This document shows, in pieces, positions 16,471-24,944 of a stretch of DNA of 57,158 nt. The translations under genes and the position numbers were made by a program. The notes below the pieces were generated by a model. It made no database searches. It had not been told where the DNA came from and was given only the letters and a program-made list of their open reading frames with translations. Within the stretch, counting starts at the first letter, position 1, and each line of letters starts with the position of its first letter. The DNA lies in the NCBI GenBank assembly GCA_009835395.1, contig VXXM01000021.1, positions 1-57,158 of the forward strand, written 5' to 3'. The DNA comes from Acidimicrobiia bacterium (GTDB taxonomy: Bacteria > Actinomycetota > Acidimicrobiia > Acidimicrobiales > CATQHL01).

Positions 16471-16994
16471 TGGGCGCAGAACCTGATTCAGCGGCCGGCG
16501 GTGGCCGGGTCTTCGAGGCGCGCGAGCGGCGCTTCGGGGGCTGCTTCGAGGACTTCGAAGTGGGCGACGAGTACCGCCACTGGCCGGGCAAGACCATCAC
16601 CGAGGCCGAGAGCCACATTTTCTGCATGCTGACCCTGGCGGTGCACCCGCTGCACGTGGACTCGGCGCATTTCGACGGCACCCAGGGGCCGTTCGAGCGT
16701 CCCGTCGTGGCCGGCCCGCACATCTACTCGTTGCTGCTGGGCATGAGCGTGCCGGACATCTCGGGGCGGGCGCTGGCCAACCTGGGCACCACCGACCTGC
16801 GCCACACCGCGCCCGTGTTTCCCGGCGACACCCTCTATGGCACCAGCACCGTGCTCGAGGCTCGCCCCAGCCGGTCGCGCCCCGACGCCGGCATCGTCAC
16901 CGTCGAGACCGTCGGGCGGAACCAGGACGGCGACGTGGTCACGACCTACAAGCGCTCGGTGCTGCTGCCTCGCCGATCCACAGATGGTGCCTGA
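16470..16994 (+). CDS. MaoC-like hotdog-fold dehydratase/hydratase
   Basis: 174 aa, a single hotdog domain. The region of the family motif reads LAVHPLHVDSAHF, with H62 as the probable catalytic His. The Asp that in R-specific enoyl-CoA hydratases precedes it (D-x-N-P-L-H) is replaced by Ala at 57, as far as the alignment by eye goes. GDTLYGTSTVLEARPS is the usual following strand pair. It starts with a 1-base TGATG overlap and precedes a CaiB-type CoA-transferase, so it likely hydrates or dehydrates a CoA thioester made by that transferase. Confidence 0.87.
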   Translation: MGAEPDSAAGGGRVFEARERRFGGCFEDFEVGDEYRHWPGKTITEAESHIFCMLTLAVHPLHVDSAHFDGTQGPFERPVVAGPHIYSLLLGMSVPDISGRALANLGTTDLRHTAPVFPGDTLYGTSTVLEARPSRSRPDAGIVTVETVGRNQDGDVVTTYKRSVLLPRRSTDGA

Positions 16995-17032
16995 CAGCGC
17001 CGGAGCCGCGCCCGGGCAGGGCCGGGTCGTCG

Positions 17033-18277
17033 GTGGGGGCGACACCGGAGCCGGCGCAGGTGGCTGACGTAACCGGGCCTGGGGCCGGGGAGGGCGCGGG
17101 GCCGCTGGCCGGCGTCCGGGTGGTGGACATGGCGACCGTGGTCGCCGGTCCGGGTGCCGCCCGGCTGTTCGGCGACTTCGGAGCCGACGTCATCAAGGTG
17201 GAGTCGCCGAGCGGCGATTCGGTCCGCCGGCTGGGATGGATGCCGCCCGACGGCGACGCCGACTCCTACTTCTGGAAGCTGGCGGGGCGCAACAAGCGTG
17301 CCGTGGTGCTGAACCTCAAGACCCCCGAGGGCCTCGAGGCCATGCTGGGGCTGATCGACGGCGCCGACCTGCTCGTCGAGAACCTGCGTCCCGGCAAGCT
17401 GGAGGCGCTCGGGCTGGCGCCCGATGTGCTGCACCAGCGCAACCCGCGGCTGGTGATCCTGCGCGTCACGGCATTCGGCCAGGAAGGCCCCTACGCCCAG
17501 CGGCCCGGCTTCGCCACCCTGGCCGAGGCGCTCAGCGGCTACGCCGTCATCAGCGGCGAGGCGGACGGCCAGCCGCTGCTGCCGCCGGTGGCACTTACCG
17601 ACGAGCTCACCGGCACGCTCGGGGCCTTCGGCGCCATGGCGGCGCTGTGGGAGGCGCGCCGAAGCGGCAAGGGTCAGGTGGTGGACCTCTCGCTGGTGGA
17701 GGCGCTCATGCACGTCATGGGCCCGCTGCCCTCGGCGTTCGCCCATCTGGGCTACCTGCAGCCGCGCCTGGGCGCCGGCATCCCCTACTCGGTGCCGCGG
17801 GGCACCTACCGGTGTAGCGACGGCGAGTGGGTGGCGCTCTCGGCCTCCAGCGACACCGTGGCGAACCGGGTACTGGACCTCATCGGAGCCGGCGGCGACG
17901 AGCGCTTCGCCACCTTCACCGACCGCTTCGAGAACCGCGACGCCCTCGAGGCTCTTGTGTCCGGCTGGATCGCCGAGCGACCCTCGGCCGAGGTGATCCG
18001 CGCCTTTGAGGACGCCGACGCGGCCATCGCCCCCGTGTACACCATGGCCGACCTCTTCGCCGACGAGCACTTCGCCCAGCGCGGCCTGTTCACGACCGCC
18101 GAGGACATCGTGATGCAGGCGGTGTCGCCGCGCCTGTCGCGCACGCCCGGCAAGGTGTCCTTCGTGGGGCGCCCGCTGGGCGCCGACACCGACGAAGTGC
18201 TGGCGGAACTGGCTGGCGAGAATCCGGGCGGCGAGTCCCCGGCCGCCGGCGACGGGAAGGAGCCCGGCGATGAGTGA
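17033..18277 (+). CDS. CaiB/BaiF-type (family III) CoA-transferase
   Basis: 414 aa, typical length. The N-terminal domain has VRVVDMATVVAGPGAARLFGDFGADVIKVE-like features of the family, split here as LAGVRVVDMATVVAGPGAA (25-43) and FGDFGADVIKVE (46-57), and NLKTPEG. The catalytic Asp of formyl-CoA transferase (GFD) is replaced by Ala161 in RPGFATLAEALSGYA; I recall a related GFGTLAEA pattern in a large clade of uncharacterised members. The start is uncertain: GTG 17033 or GTG 17060. Together with MaoC it implies that part of the pathway runs on CoA esters. The C-terminal 25 residues are Gly/Glu-rich. Confidence 0.88.
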   Translation: MGATPEPAQVADVTGPGAGEGAGPLAGVRVVDMATVVAGPGAARLFGDFGADVIKVESPSGDSVRRLGWMPPDGDADSYFWKLAGRNKRAVVLNLKTPEGLEAMLGLIDGADLLVENLRPGKLEALGLAPDVLHQRNPRLVILRVTAFGQEGPYAQRPGFATLAEALSGYAVISGEADGQPLLPPVALTDELTGTLGAFGAMAALWEARRSGKGQVVDLSLVEALMHVMGPLPSAFAHLGYLQPRLGAGIPYSVPRGTYRCSDGEWVALSASSDTVANRVLDLIGAGGDERFATFTDRFENRDALEALVSGWIAERPSAEVIRAFEDADAAIAPVYTMADLFADEHFAQRGLFTTAEDIVMQAVSPRLSRTPGKVSFVGRPLGADTDEVLAELAGENPGGESPAAGDGKEPGDE

Positions 18278-18560
18278 CGCAACCGAGTACCTGGTCCACA
18301 TCCAGGTCAACTGGCCACCCGACGGCGACCCCGGCCGGCGCGACGAGCTCATGGCGGCCGAGCGGGCGCGCGGTCGGGAACTCGTCGAAGCGGGCACCAT
18401 CCGCCGTCTCTGGCGCGTGCCGGGCCGCTGGGCCAACTGGGGCGTCTGGCGCGCCGCCTCGCCCGACGATCTCCACGCCGCCCTGGCCTCGCTCCCGTTC
18501 TTCCCCTGGCTCGACATCCAGGTCATCCCCCTGGCCCACCACCCCAACGACCCCGGCTAG
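18270..18560 (+). CDS. Muconolactone delta-isomerase-like protein
   Basis: 96 aa, a ferredoxin-like alpha/beta-barrel of the length of muconolactone isomerase. It shows the family layout YLVHIQVNWP at the N-terminus, RRLWRVPGRWANWGVW in the middle and LASLPFFPWLDIQVIPLAHHP at the end. The start overlaps the CoA-transferase gene by 8 bases. No ring-cleavage dioxygenase, muconate cycloisomerase or enol-lactone hydrolase sits beside it, so it probably isomerises a different lactone or acts as a small dimeric accessory. It is the last gene of the operon and is followed by a palindromic repeat. Confidence 0.82.
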   Translation: MSDATEYLVHIQVNWPPDGDPGRRDELMAAERARGRELVEAGTIRRLWRVPGRWANWGVWRAASPDDLHAALASLPFFPWLDIQVIPLAHHPNDPG

Positions 18561-18595
18561 GCGCCTGTTGGGCCCTGCAGCGGACGACCCGATCC

Positions 18596-18646
18596 GTCAT
18601 TCCGGCGAAGGCATGTCCCGGACCCCGATCCGGGGCCGGAATCCAG
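18596..18646. repeat. Dispersed palindromic repeat, elongated copy 2
   Basis: Outer arms attccggc (18599-18606) and gccggaat (18636-18643) are the same 8-bp palindrome arms as at 1278 and 49348, here separated by about 29 bases that contain a second nested inverted repeat (ccgga...tccgg around ccccga). It occupies the 150-bp gap between the catabolic operon and the first macroglobulin gene and may fold as a transcription-terminating or mRNA-stabilising hairpin. Confidence 0.65.
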
Positions 18647-18674
18647 AAGCTGACACCCGACCGGCGCCGCCAAC

Positions 18675-18710
18675 GGATTACTTAACGATCTCCTAGATTT
18701 ACGCTGAGCT
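18675..18710 (+). promoter_or_regulatory. Promoter/leader of the first macroglobulin gene (duplicated element A)
   Basis: The 36 bases before the ATG at 18711 match the 36 bases before the second macroglobulin gene (24909-24944) at 31 of 36 positions. The shared core includes cctagattt and cgctgagct. TAGATT (18694-18699) is a plausible -10 box 11 bases before the ATG, giving a leader of about five bases. No Shine-Dalgarno sequence and no clear -35 box are visible, so an alternative sigma factor or an activator is possible. Confidence 0.6.
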
Positions 18711-21700
18711 ATGAGCGGTTCTCTGCGGCGTTGGATGGTGATCGGGCTGGTGGCAGCGCTGCTGGCCGGTGGTTCTTCGGATGTCGGCGCGCGAGTAGCC
18801 GATGAGAGCGGTCGGTCCGCCAACGCTCCCACACCGTCGGCTCCGGCTCTCACATTCTCGGCTCCCGAGGATTCCGCACCTCTGGTTTCGGCAGACTCCC
18901 CGCGTGTGGCCGCGGAGCATTCCGCGCTTGCGGCTCCGGGAGTTCCCACGCTTGCGGCTCTCGGTGAAGCCGGATCGGGGCCGGACGGTTCTCTCACTGG
19001 TGGCCTGACCGAGGGCGAAGAGAGCGAGGGCGACGAGAGCGACGGTGAGAGTTCACCGACTGTGGGCCAAGTCGAGGGCGAGGTGCTCAGCGACGAGGAG
19101 ATCCGCGCGGTGATCGACCGGCTGCCGCCGTGGGACGGCGACGACTCGGGCGCGGCCGGGTTCAAACGTCCAGTTGATTCGCTGCCCCCGCCCCGCACCG
19201 GCAAGACGGTCGATCAGCCTTTCCCGGCCGGAGCCGACATCGCAGCACCGGCTGTCGATCCCGGGCCGTTGGAGGTCCTGAGGGTCCAGCCCGAGGGTGA
19301 AGTGGATATCGCCCCCTTCGTGAGCATCACCTTCAACCAGCCCATGGTGCCGCTGGCCACAGTCGGCCAACTCGACGAGTTCGACCCTCCCGTGAAGCTC
19401 ACGCCGAAACTGCCGGGTCGCTGGCAGTGGATCGGCACCCGCACGCTCCGCTTCGAGCACGACCAGGAGATCTTCGATCGCCTGCCGATGGCGACCAGCT
19501 ACACCGTCGAGGTTCCTGCGGGGACCGAATCGCAGTCCGGCGGCGAGTTGGCCGAGACGTTCCGCGCGGAGTTCGAGACACCGCCACCCGGCGTGGTGCG
19601 GCTCATCCCCGATGGCAACACGCTTGGTCTCGAACCGGTCTTTCTCGCCACCTTCGACCAGCGGGTCGATCCCCTTGCCGTGCTCGATGCCATCACGCTC
19701 CGTGCCGATGGCCAGGCGCGCGGGATCCGTCTCGCCAGTGCCGCCGAGGTCGAAGGCGCTGACCACTCCATCAAGTACTACGCCGGGCGCGCGCTCGAAG
19801 GCACGTGGGTCGCGTTCCGACCTGTGGTGCCGCTCGAGCCCGACTCCGCGCTCGAGATCACTGTCGGCCCTCATGTGCCGTCGGCCGAGGGCCCGAACAC
19901 CAGCGAGAACTCGGAAACTGTGGAGGCCCGCACGTACGGGCCTTTGCGGGTAACGGCCACAGATTGTTCCCCGGACTGGTCTTCGGAGGTGCCCTGCGGG
20001 CCGGGGAGTCGTCGTCTCCAGGTTCGGTTCAACAACCCGCTCGATGCCGCAACGGTGAATGCTGCCGGCTTCTCGATAACACCGGAGATCCCCGATGTCA
20101 GGGTCTGGGTTTCCGGCTCCAGGATCCACATCGCCCGTCCGACGTTCGGCGGCACCGTCTACAAGGTCGTGATCCCTGGGACGGTTGGTGACGTGTTCGG
20201 TCAGACCCTTGGCGAGCCGGCGACCGTCGAGTTCGAAGTCGAAGAGGCACGCCCCGGAATCTGGTTCCTGGGTGGGGCGGTCACCACGCTCGATCCGTTC
20301 GGAGTTGGGCAGACGATTCCGCTGATCGTGCGCAGGTGGGAGCAGCTTCGCGTACGCCTCTATGACGTGGATCCGAGCGACTATAGGTCGTACAGGGAAT
20401 TCAGCCGCCGCTTTCATGGCTATCCGTATGTACGTGACCCGGCTGAACTCGACCTACCGTGGCCTCTGATTGCGGAGAAGGTGATCGACACCGGGATCGA
20501 CCACGATGATCTCACCGAGGTTCCCATCGATCTCTCGGGTGTCCTCAACGGCGAGCACGGACACTTGGTCATGATCGTCGAAGGAGCCGGCAGGCACACG
20601 GAGACGGTGGAGAGCTATTGGATCGACAGATCCTCGTTGCTCACTTGGGTGCAGGACACCGACATCGGCGTCGACCTCATCACCGGCAATCGCGATGTGG
20701 CTGTATGGGCGACCGATCTGCGCTCCGGCGCCCCGCTGGCCGGAGTTGAGATCCAGTTCGGAGTCCGACGCTCGACGCTGGTCAGCGACGATAACGGCCT
20801 TGCCCGCGCCTCGTTCGACACAGGCGGTTCCGATTGGATTGTTGCCTCACTTGGTGCGGACCGGGCCGTGTACCCCTCGCCCATTGAGGCCGGGGACGAT
20901 CGAACAATCTGGTACATCACCGACGATCGCGGTCTGTACCGCCCCGGTGAGACAGTGAACCTGAAGGGCTGGGTGCGAAATCTCGACGTCAACGGCGACG
21001 GCGATCTCGAATTCGTCCCCAGCGAAGAGGTGATCACCTACACGGCCGTCGGCCCGCTCGGCAACGATCTCGGCAGCGGTGAGATCCGTACCGATGGCCA
21101 CGGCGGCTTCGATCTCACCATCGAACTGAGCGAGGGGGCGAACCTGGGTTGGGGCTCGATCGAGTTCTGGCTCCCGGACACCACCGATTACTGCTACTAC
21201 ACCAGTCGCTGCCACAGCCACATGTTCCAGGTCGAGGAGTTCCGTCGGCCCGAGTTCGAGGTGGACGCACGCCTCGAGTCGGCCGGCCCGCATTTCATCG
21301 ACGAGCCACCGGTGGTGGCGGTGGATGCCAAGTACTACTCCGGCGGCCCCGTCCCCAACGCCGTAGTCGACTGGAGGGTGGTCACGCGCCGGACGTCGTA
21401 TTCCCCGCCCAACTGGAGCAACTTCACGTTCGGCTTGTGGAGTCCATGGTGGTATTACGATCACTGGTCGCCGCGGTCGGTGGTCGAGACTTTCACCGGG
21501 ACGACCGACGCCACTGGGAGCCATTACCTGCACCTCGACATCGAGGACGATGGCGATCATCTCCCCATAGCGGTGACCGCTGAGGCACAAGTGCTCGATG
21601 TGAACCGCCAGCGCTGGGCATCGACGACCGGCTTCCTGGTTCATTCTGCCGATCTCTATGTCGGCGTTCGCTCTGACCGCTACTTCGTGAGGGCCGGAGA

Positions 21701-24700
21701 TCCGATCGACATCGAAGCTGTCGTCACCGACCTCGACGGCACCCCGGTCGCCGGTCGATCCTTCGAGGTGACCAAGGAGCGTCTTGTCAACGAGCGCGTC
21801 GATGGCGAGTGGGTCGAAGTCGCTCTGGACACTGAGATCTGCGCGGTCACCTCCCGGCTGACTCCGATCGATTGCGAATTCTCCGCAGGCACCGGCGGCC
21901 GCTATCGCATATCAGCCCAAGTCGTGGACGACTCGGGGCGAACGAATCGCAGTCAGGTGATCCGCTGGGTCACCGGCGCAGAGGCCGGCGTAACGAGCCG
22001 CAACATCGAACTCGAGACCGTCAACCTCATTCCCAGCGCCGAGACGTACGCAGCGGGCGACATCGCAGAGATCCTCGTCATCTCTCCCTTCGCCTCTGCT
22101 ACCGGCCTCCTGACGGTCGCGCGCAACGAGATCATCGAAGCCCGCAGCTTCGAGATCGCCGACCACGCCGCGGTTCTCAAGGTGCCGATAACCGAGGACC
22201 ATGTTCCTGCGCTCAGACTGCAGGTCGATCTTGCCTCCACCGTCGACCGAACCTCGGACGACGGTGCCGGCCTAGACGGCGAATCCCTTCGCCCCGCCCA
22301 TGCGTCGGGGGAAATACTGCTGCGGATCCCACCCGTGCAGCGAACTCTCGATGTCACGGCCGCGCCCGCGTCGGCCGTCGTGCAGCCGGGCGCTGCCACG
22401 AATGTCACCGTCGAGGTCAACGATGCCGGCGGGACTCCGGTCAGGGGGGCCAACGTCCTTCTCATCGTCGTCGACGAGGCGGTGCTGGCCTTGTCGGGCT
22501 ACGAACTGATCGATCCGGTCGATGTCTTTTACCGCCCCCGGCCTGCGCACCTGGACGCAGCCCGAAGCAGAGGCACGATCCTGCTCGAGGACCCGCACTG
22601 GCTGCCCGACCAGTTCGAGGACTACTACGGGGCGGACGACATGGGCCCGCCTTCGGACGCGGCAACCGACGGGGGTGGGCTCGTCCCGGGCAGATTAGCG
22701 GTCCGCGAGAACCTCGACGCTCTGGCGCTGTTCGAGCCGGATGCTGTGACCGACGCCCGGGGCCGGGTCACCGTCGAGTTCGAACTGCCCGACAGTCTCA
22801 CCCGCTACCGGGTCATGGCCGTCGTCGTCGACGGCGCCGATCGTTTCGGGGTGGCCGAGTCGTCGATCACCGCGCGGCTACCGCTCCAGGTCCGTCCATC
22901 GGCGCCTCGCTTCCTGAACTTCGGCGACGAGTTCGAGTTGCCGATCGTGGTCCAGAACCAGACCGAGGTCGCGATGGTGGTCGACCTGGTCGTGCAGACC
23001 TCCAACCTCGAACTCGTCGGGCCGGCGGGACGGCGGATCCTGGTGCCGGCCAACGATCGGGTGGAGGTGCGGTTCGCGGCGCGAACGGATTCGGCGGGCA
23101 CCGCCCGCTTCCGCGCGGCGGCGATGTCATGCACCCTTGCTGGCGCCCAGGTTGTGTCCACTGGTGCCGAATCACCTCCCGTTGCGTTGTCGGAGGTGTC
23201 ATGCGATGCCGACGCCCAGGTTGTGTCCCTGCCTGTGTACACGCCGGCCACCAGCGAGGCTTTCGCCACGTACGGGGTGGTCGATGAGGGCACGGTCATC
23301 CAGCCGGTGACCGCCCCCGACGACGTGTTCCCGCAGTTCGGCGGGCTCGAGATCAACACCTCATCGACCGCGCTGCAGGCTCTGACCGACGCCGTGCTGT
23401 ACCTCGCCCGCTACCGGTACGGGAGCTCCGACGCGTACGCCAGCCAAATCATGGCAATCTCAGCGCTCCGTGATGTGCTCGCGGCCTTCGAGGCCGAGGG
23501 TCTCGCCGGCCCTGACGAACTCGATGCCTTGGTGCGCTTCGACATCGCTCGACTGTCATCCCTCCAGAACAGCGACGGAGGCTTCGGGTGGTTGTCGCGC
23601 AACCAGGACTCCTTCCCGTACTCGTCGATCCAGGCGATGCACGCGCTGGTCATTGCCAAGAAGAACGGGTTCGATGTTCCGCCCCGGGTGATGGACAGCG
23701 GGCACTGGTATCTGCGAGAGATCGAAAGGCGGATCCCGGAGGGCTACAGCCCGCAAAGCAGGGACATGCTGATGGCGTACGCGCTCCATGTGCGCTGGCT
23801 GGACGGACAGCAAGCGGCCAACGCCGCTCGTGGCCTGTGGGGTCGCCGGGGCGAGGCTCTCGAGTTGGACGCCCTGGCCTGGCTCTGGCCGGTGGTCGAC
23901 GATGCTGGCATCGAGGCCGAGATCGAGCGGATGGTGAACAACCACGCCGTTGAAACCCCAGGTGCCGCCACATTCGCCACGGACTACGGCGAGGATGCCT
24001 ACCTGCTGCTGCACTCCAACCGCCGCACCGACGGCATCGTGCTCGACGCCCTCATCACGATGGCACCCCAGTCGGATCTCATTCCCAAGGTCGTGACCGG
24101 CCTGCTGGCTCACCGGGTCCGGGGACGCTGGAACAACATCCAGGAGAACACGTACATCGTGCTCGCCCTCGGACGCTATTTCGACACTTTCGAGGCGACC
24201 GATCCCGACTTCGTTGCCCGGGTGTGGCTCGGCGATCTCTACGCGGCAGAGCACACCTACTCCGGACGGAGCACCGATCGGGGCTCCACCCTGGTGCCGA
24301 TGGCCGACCTGCTGGATGCGGGCGACACCGATCTCGTTGTGCAGAAGGATGGCGAAGGCCGGCTCTACTACCGCCTGGGCCTGCGCTACGCACCCGACGA
24401 CCTGGATCTGGAACCTCTGGATCGCGGTTTCGTCGTGGAGCGCAGCTACGAGGCGGTCGGCGATCCTGACGACGTGTGGCTCGACGACGACGGTGTCTGG
24501 CACGTGCGGGCCGGCGCCGAGGTGCGGGTCAACGTGACCATGTTCAACGACAGCCGACGCACGATGATGGTGCTGATCGATCCTCTGGCTGCGGGCTTCG
24601 AGCCTCTGAACCCGGCGCTAGCGGTGACCGGAAGCTTCGATGCCCGCGGAAGATCCCATCGGTGGTGGGGAAGCTGGTACCAGCACCAGAATCTGCGCGA

Positions 24701-24881
24701 CGACCGCGCCGAGGCATTCTCGACGTATCTCTTGGCGGGAACTCGCAGGTACAGCTACGTCGTTCGTGCCACCACTCCGGGCTCCTTCGTCGTACCCCCC
24801 GCGAGAGCCGAGCAGATCTACGCCCCAGAAGTCTTCGGCCGCTCCGGCACAGACCGGATCATCATCCAGGACAGCCGCTGA
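18711..24881 (+). CDS. Bacterial alpha-2-macroglobulin-like protein, thioester-less, non-lipidated paralogue
   Basis: 2056 aa. N-terminal hydrophobic signal (residues 7-20) ending LLAGGSS, where the second paralogue has the lipobox LLAGACS; here Ser replaces the lipid-acceptor Cys. Then an acidic, low-complexity linker to about 140 and three Ig-like domains (about 182-510, each with a F-N/D-Q/N-P-type strand). The macroglobulin MG2 signature DDRGLYRPGE is at 738-747, a bait-like segment at about 1275-1330, and the A2M signature LQVRPSAPRFLNFGD from 1392. The helical thioester-domain fold continues with NSDGGFGWLS. The position of the reactive C-x-E-Q reads SSDA (1572-1575), so no thioester can form. 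Compared with its neighbour it has a 24-residue insertion with two cysteines (C1474, C1498). Exported protease trap or envelope scaffold; no pbpC beside it. Confidence 0.9.
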   Translation: MSGSLRRWMVIGLVAALLAGGSSDVGARVADESGRSANAPTPSAPALTFSAPEDSAPLVSADSPRVAAEHSALAAPGVPTLAALGEAGSGPDGSLTGGLTEGEESEGDESDGESSPTVGQVEGEVLSDEEIRAVIDRLPPWDGDDSGAAGFKRPVDSLPPPRTGKTVDQPFPAGADIAAPAVDPGPLEVLRVQPEGEVDIAPFVSITFNQPMVPLATVGQLDEFDPPVKLTPKLPGRWQWIGTRTLRFEHDQEIFDRLPMATSYTVEVPAGTESQSGGELAETFRAEFETPPPGVVRLIPDGNTLGLEPVFLATFDQRVDPLAVLDAITLRADGQARGIRLASAAEVEGADHSIKYYAGRALEGTWVAFRPVVPLEPDSALEITVGPHVPSAEGPNTSENSETVEARTYGPLRVTATDCSPDWSSEVPCGPGSRRLQVRFNNPLDAATVNAAGFSITPEIPDVRVWVSGSRIHIARPTFGGTVYKVVIPGTVGDVFGQTLGEPATVEFEVEEARPGIWFLGGAVTTLDPFGVGQTIPLIVRRWEQLRVRLYDVDPSDYRSYREFSRRFHGYPYVRDPAELDLPWPLIAEKVIDTGIDHDDLTEVPIDLSGVLNGEHGHLVMIVEGAGRHTETVESYWIDRSSLLTWVQDTDIGVDLITGNRDVAVWATDLRSGAPLAGVEIQFGVRRSTLVSDDNGLARASFDTGGSDWIVASLGADRAVYPSPIEAGDDRTIWYITDDRGLYRPGETVNLKGWVRNLDVNGDGDLEFVPSEEVITYTAVGPLGNDLGSGEIRTDGHGGFDLTIELSEGANLGWGSIEFWLPDTTDYCYYTSRCHSHMFQVEEFRRPEFEVDARLESAGPHFIDEPPVVAVDAKYYSGGPVPNAVVDWRVVTRRTSYSPPNWSNFTFGLWSPWWYYDHWSPRSVVETFTGTTDATGSHYLHLDIEDDGDHLPIAVTAEAQVLDVNRQRWASTTGFLVHSADLYVGVRSDRYFVRAGDPIDIEAVVTDLDGTPVAGRSFEVTKERLVNERVDGEWVEVALDTEICAVTSRLTPIDCEFSAGTGGRYRISAQVVDDSGRTNRSQVIRWVTGAEAGVTSRNIELETVNLIPSAETYAAGDIAEILVISPFASATGLLTVARNEIIEARSFEIADHAAVLKVPITEDHVPALRLQVDLASTVDRTSDDGAGLDGESLRPAHASGEILLRIPPVQRTLDVTAAPASAVVQPGAATNVTVEVNDAGGTPVRGANVLLIVVDEAVLALSGYELIDPVDVFYRPRPAHLDAARSRGTILLEDPHWLPDQFEDYYGADDMGPPSDAATDGGGLVPGRLAVRENLDALALFEPDAVTDARGRVTVEFELPDSLTRYRVMAVVVDGADRFGVAESSITARLPLQVRPSAPRFLNFGDEFELPIVVQNQTEVAMVVDLVVQTSNLELVGPAGRRILVPANDRVEVRFAARTDSAGTARFRAAAMSCTLAGAQVVSTGAESPPVALSEVSCDADAQVVSLPVYTPATSEAFATYGVVDEGTVIQPVTAPDDVFPQFGGLEINTSSTALQALTDAVLYLARYRYGSSDAYASQIMAISALRDVLAAFEAEGLAGPDELDALVRFDIARLSSLQNSDGGFGWLSRNQDSFPYSSIQAMHALVIAKKNGFDVPPRVMDSGHWYLREIERRIPEGYSPQSRDMLMAYALHVRWLDGQQAANAARGLWGRRGEALELDALAWLWPVVDDAGIEAEIERMVNNHAVETPGAATFATDYGEDAYLLLHSNRRTDGIVLDALITMAPQSDLIPKVVTGLLAHRVRGRWNNIQENTYIVLALGRYFDTFEATDPDFVARVWLGDLYAAEHTYSGRSTDRGSTLVPMADLLDAGDTDLVVQKDGEGRLYYRLGLRYAPDDLDLEPLDRGFVVERSYEAVGDPDDVWLDDDGVWHVRAGAEVRVNVTMFNDSRRTMMVLIDPLAAGFEPLNPALAVTGSFDARGRSHRWWGSWYQHQNLRDDRAEAFSTYLLAGTRRYSYVVRATTPGSFVVPPARAEQIYAPEVFGRSGTDRIIIQDSR

Positions 24882-24908
24882 GCACTCCGAGCAGTCTCCG
24901 CCCTCGGC

Positions 24909-24944
24909 GGATTGTTTCACGATCGCCTAGATTTTCGCTGAGCT
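24909..24944 (+). promoter_or_regulatory. Promoter/leader of the second macroglobulin gene (duplicated element B)
   Basis: Copy of the element at 18675-18710, with differences at only five positions. It lies in the 63-bp gap between the two macroglobulin genes, so the second gene is expected to have its own start of transcription instead of depending on read-through. TAGATT (24928-24933) is the candidate -10 box. A short GC-rich inverted repeat (ccgccctcggcgg, about 24898-24910) just upstream may be a terminator for the first gene. Confidence 0.6.

Noticed and set aside
18561..18710. Small gene between the catabolic operon and the first macroglobulin
   Set aside because: The stretch is explained by a nested palindromic repeat and the promoter element; no start with a ribosome-binding site was found.
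23125..23228. MSC/VSC cysteines in the first macroglobulin as a possible thioester
   Set aside because: Neither is followed by x-E-Q, they lie about 75-100 residues before the thioester position, and the region is an internal duplication.
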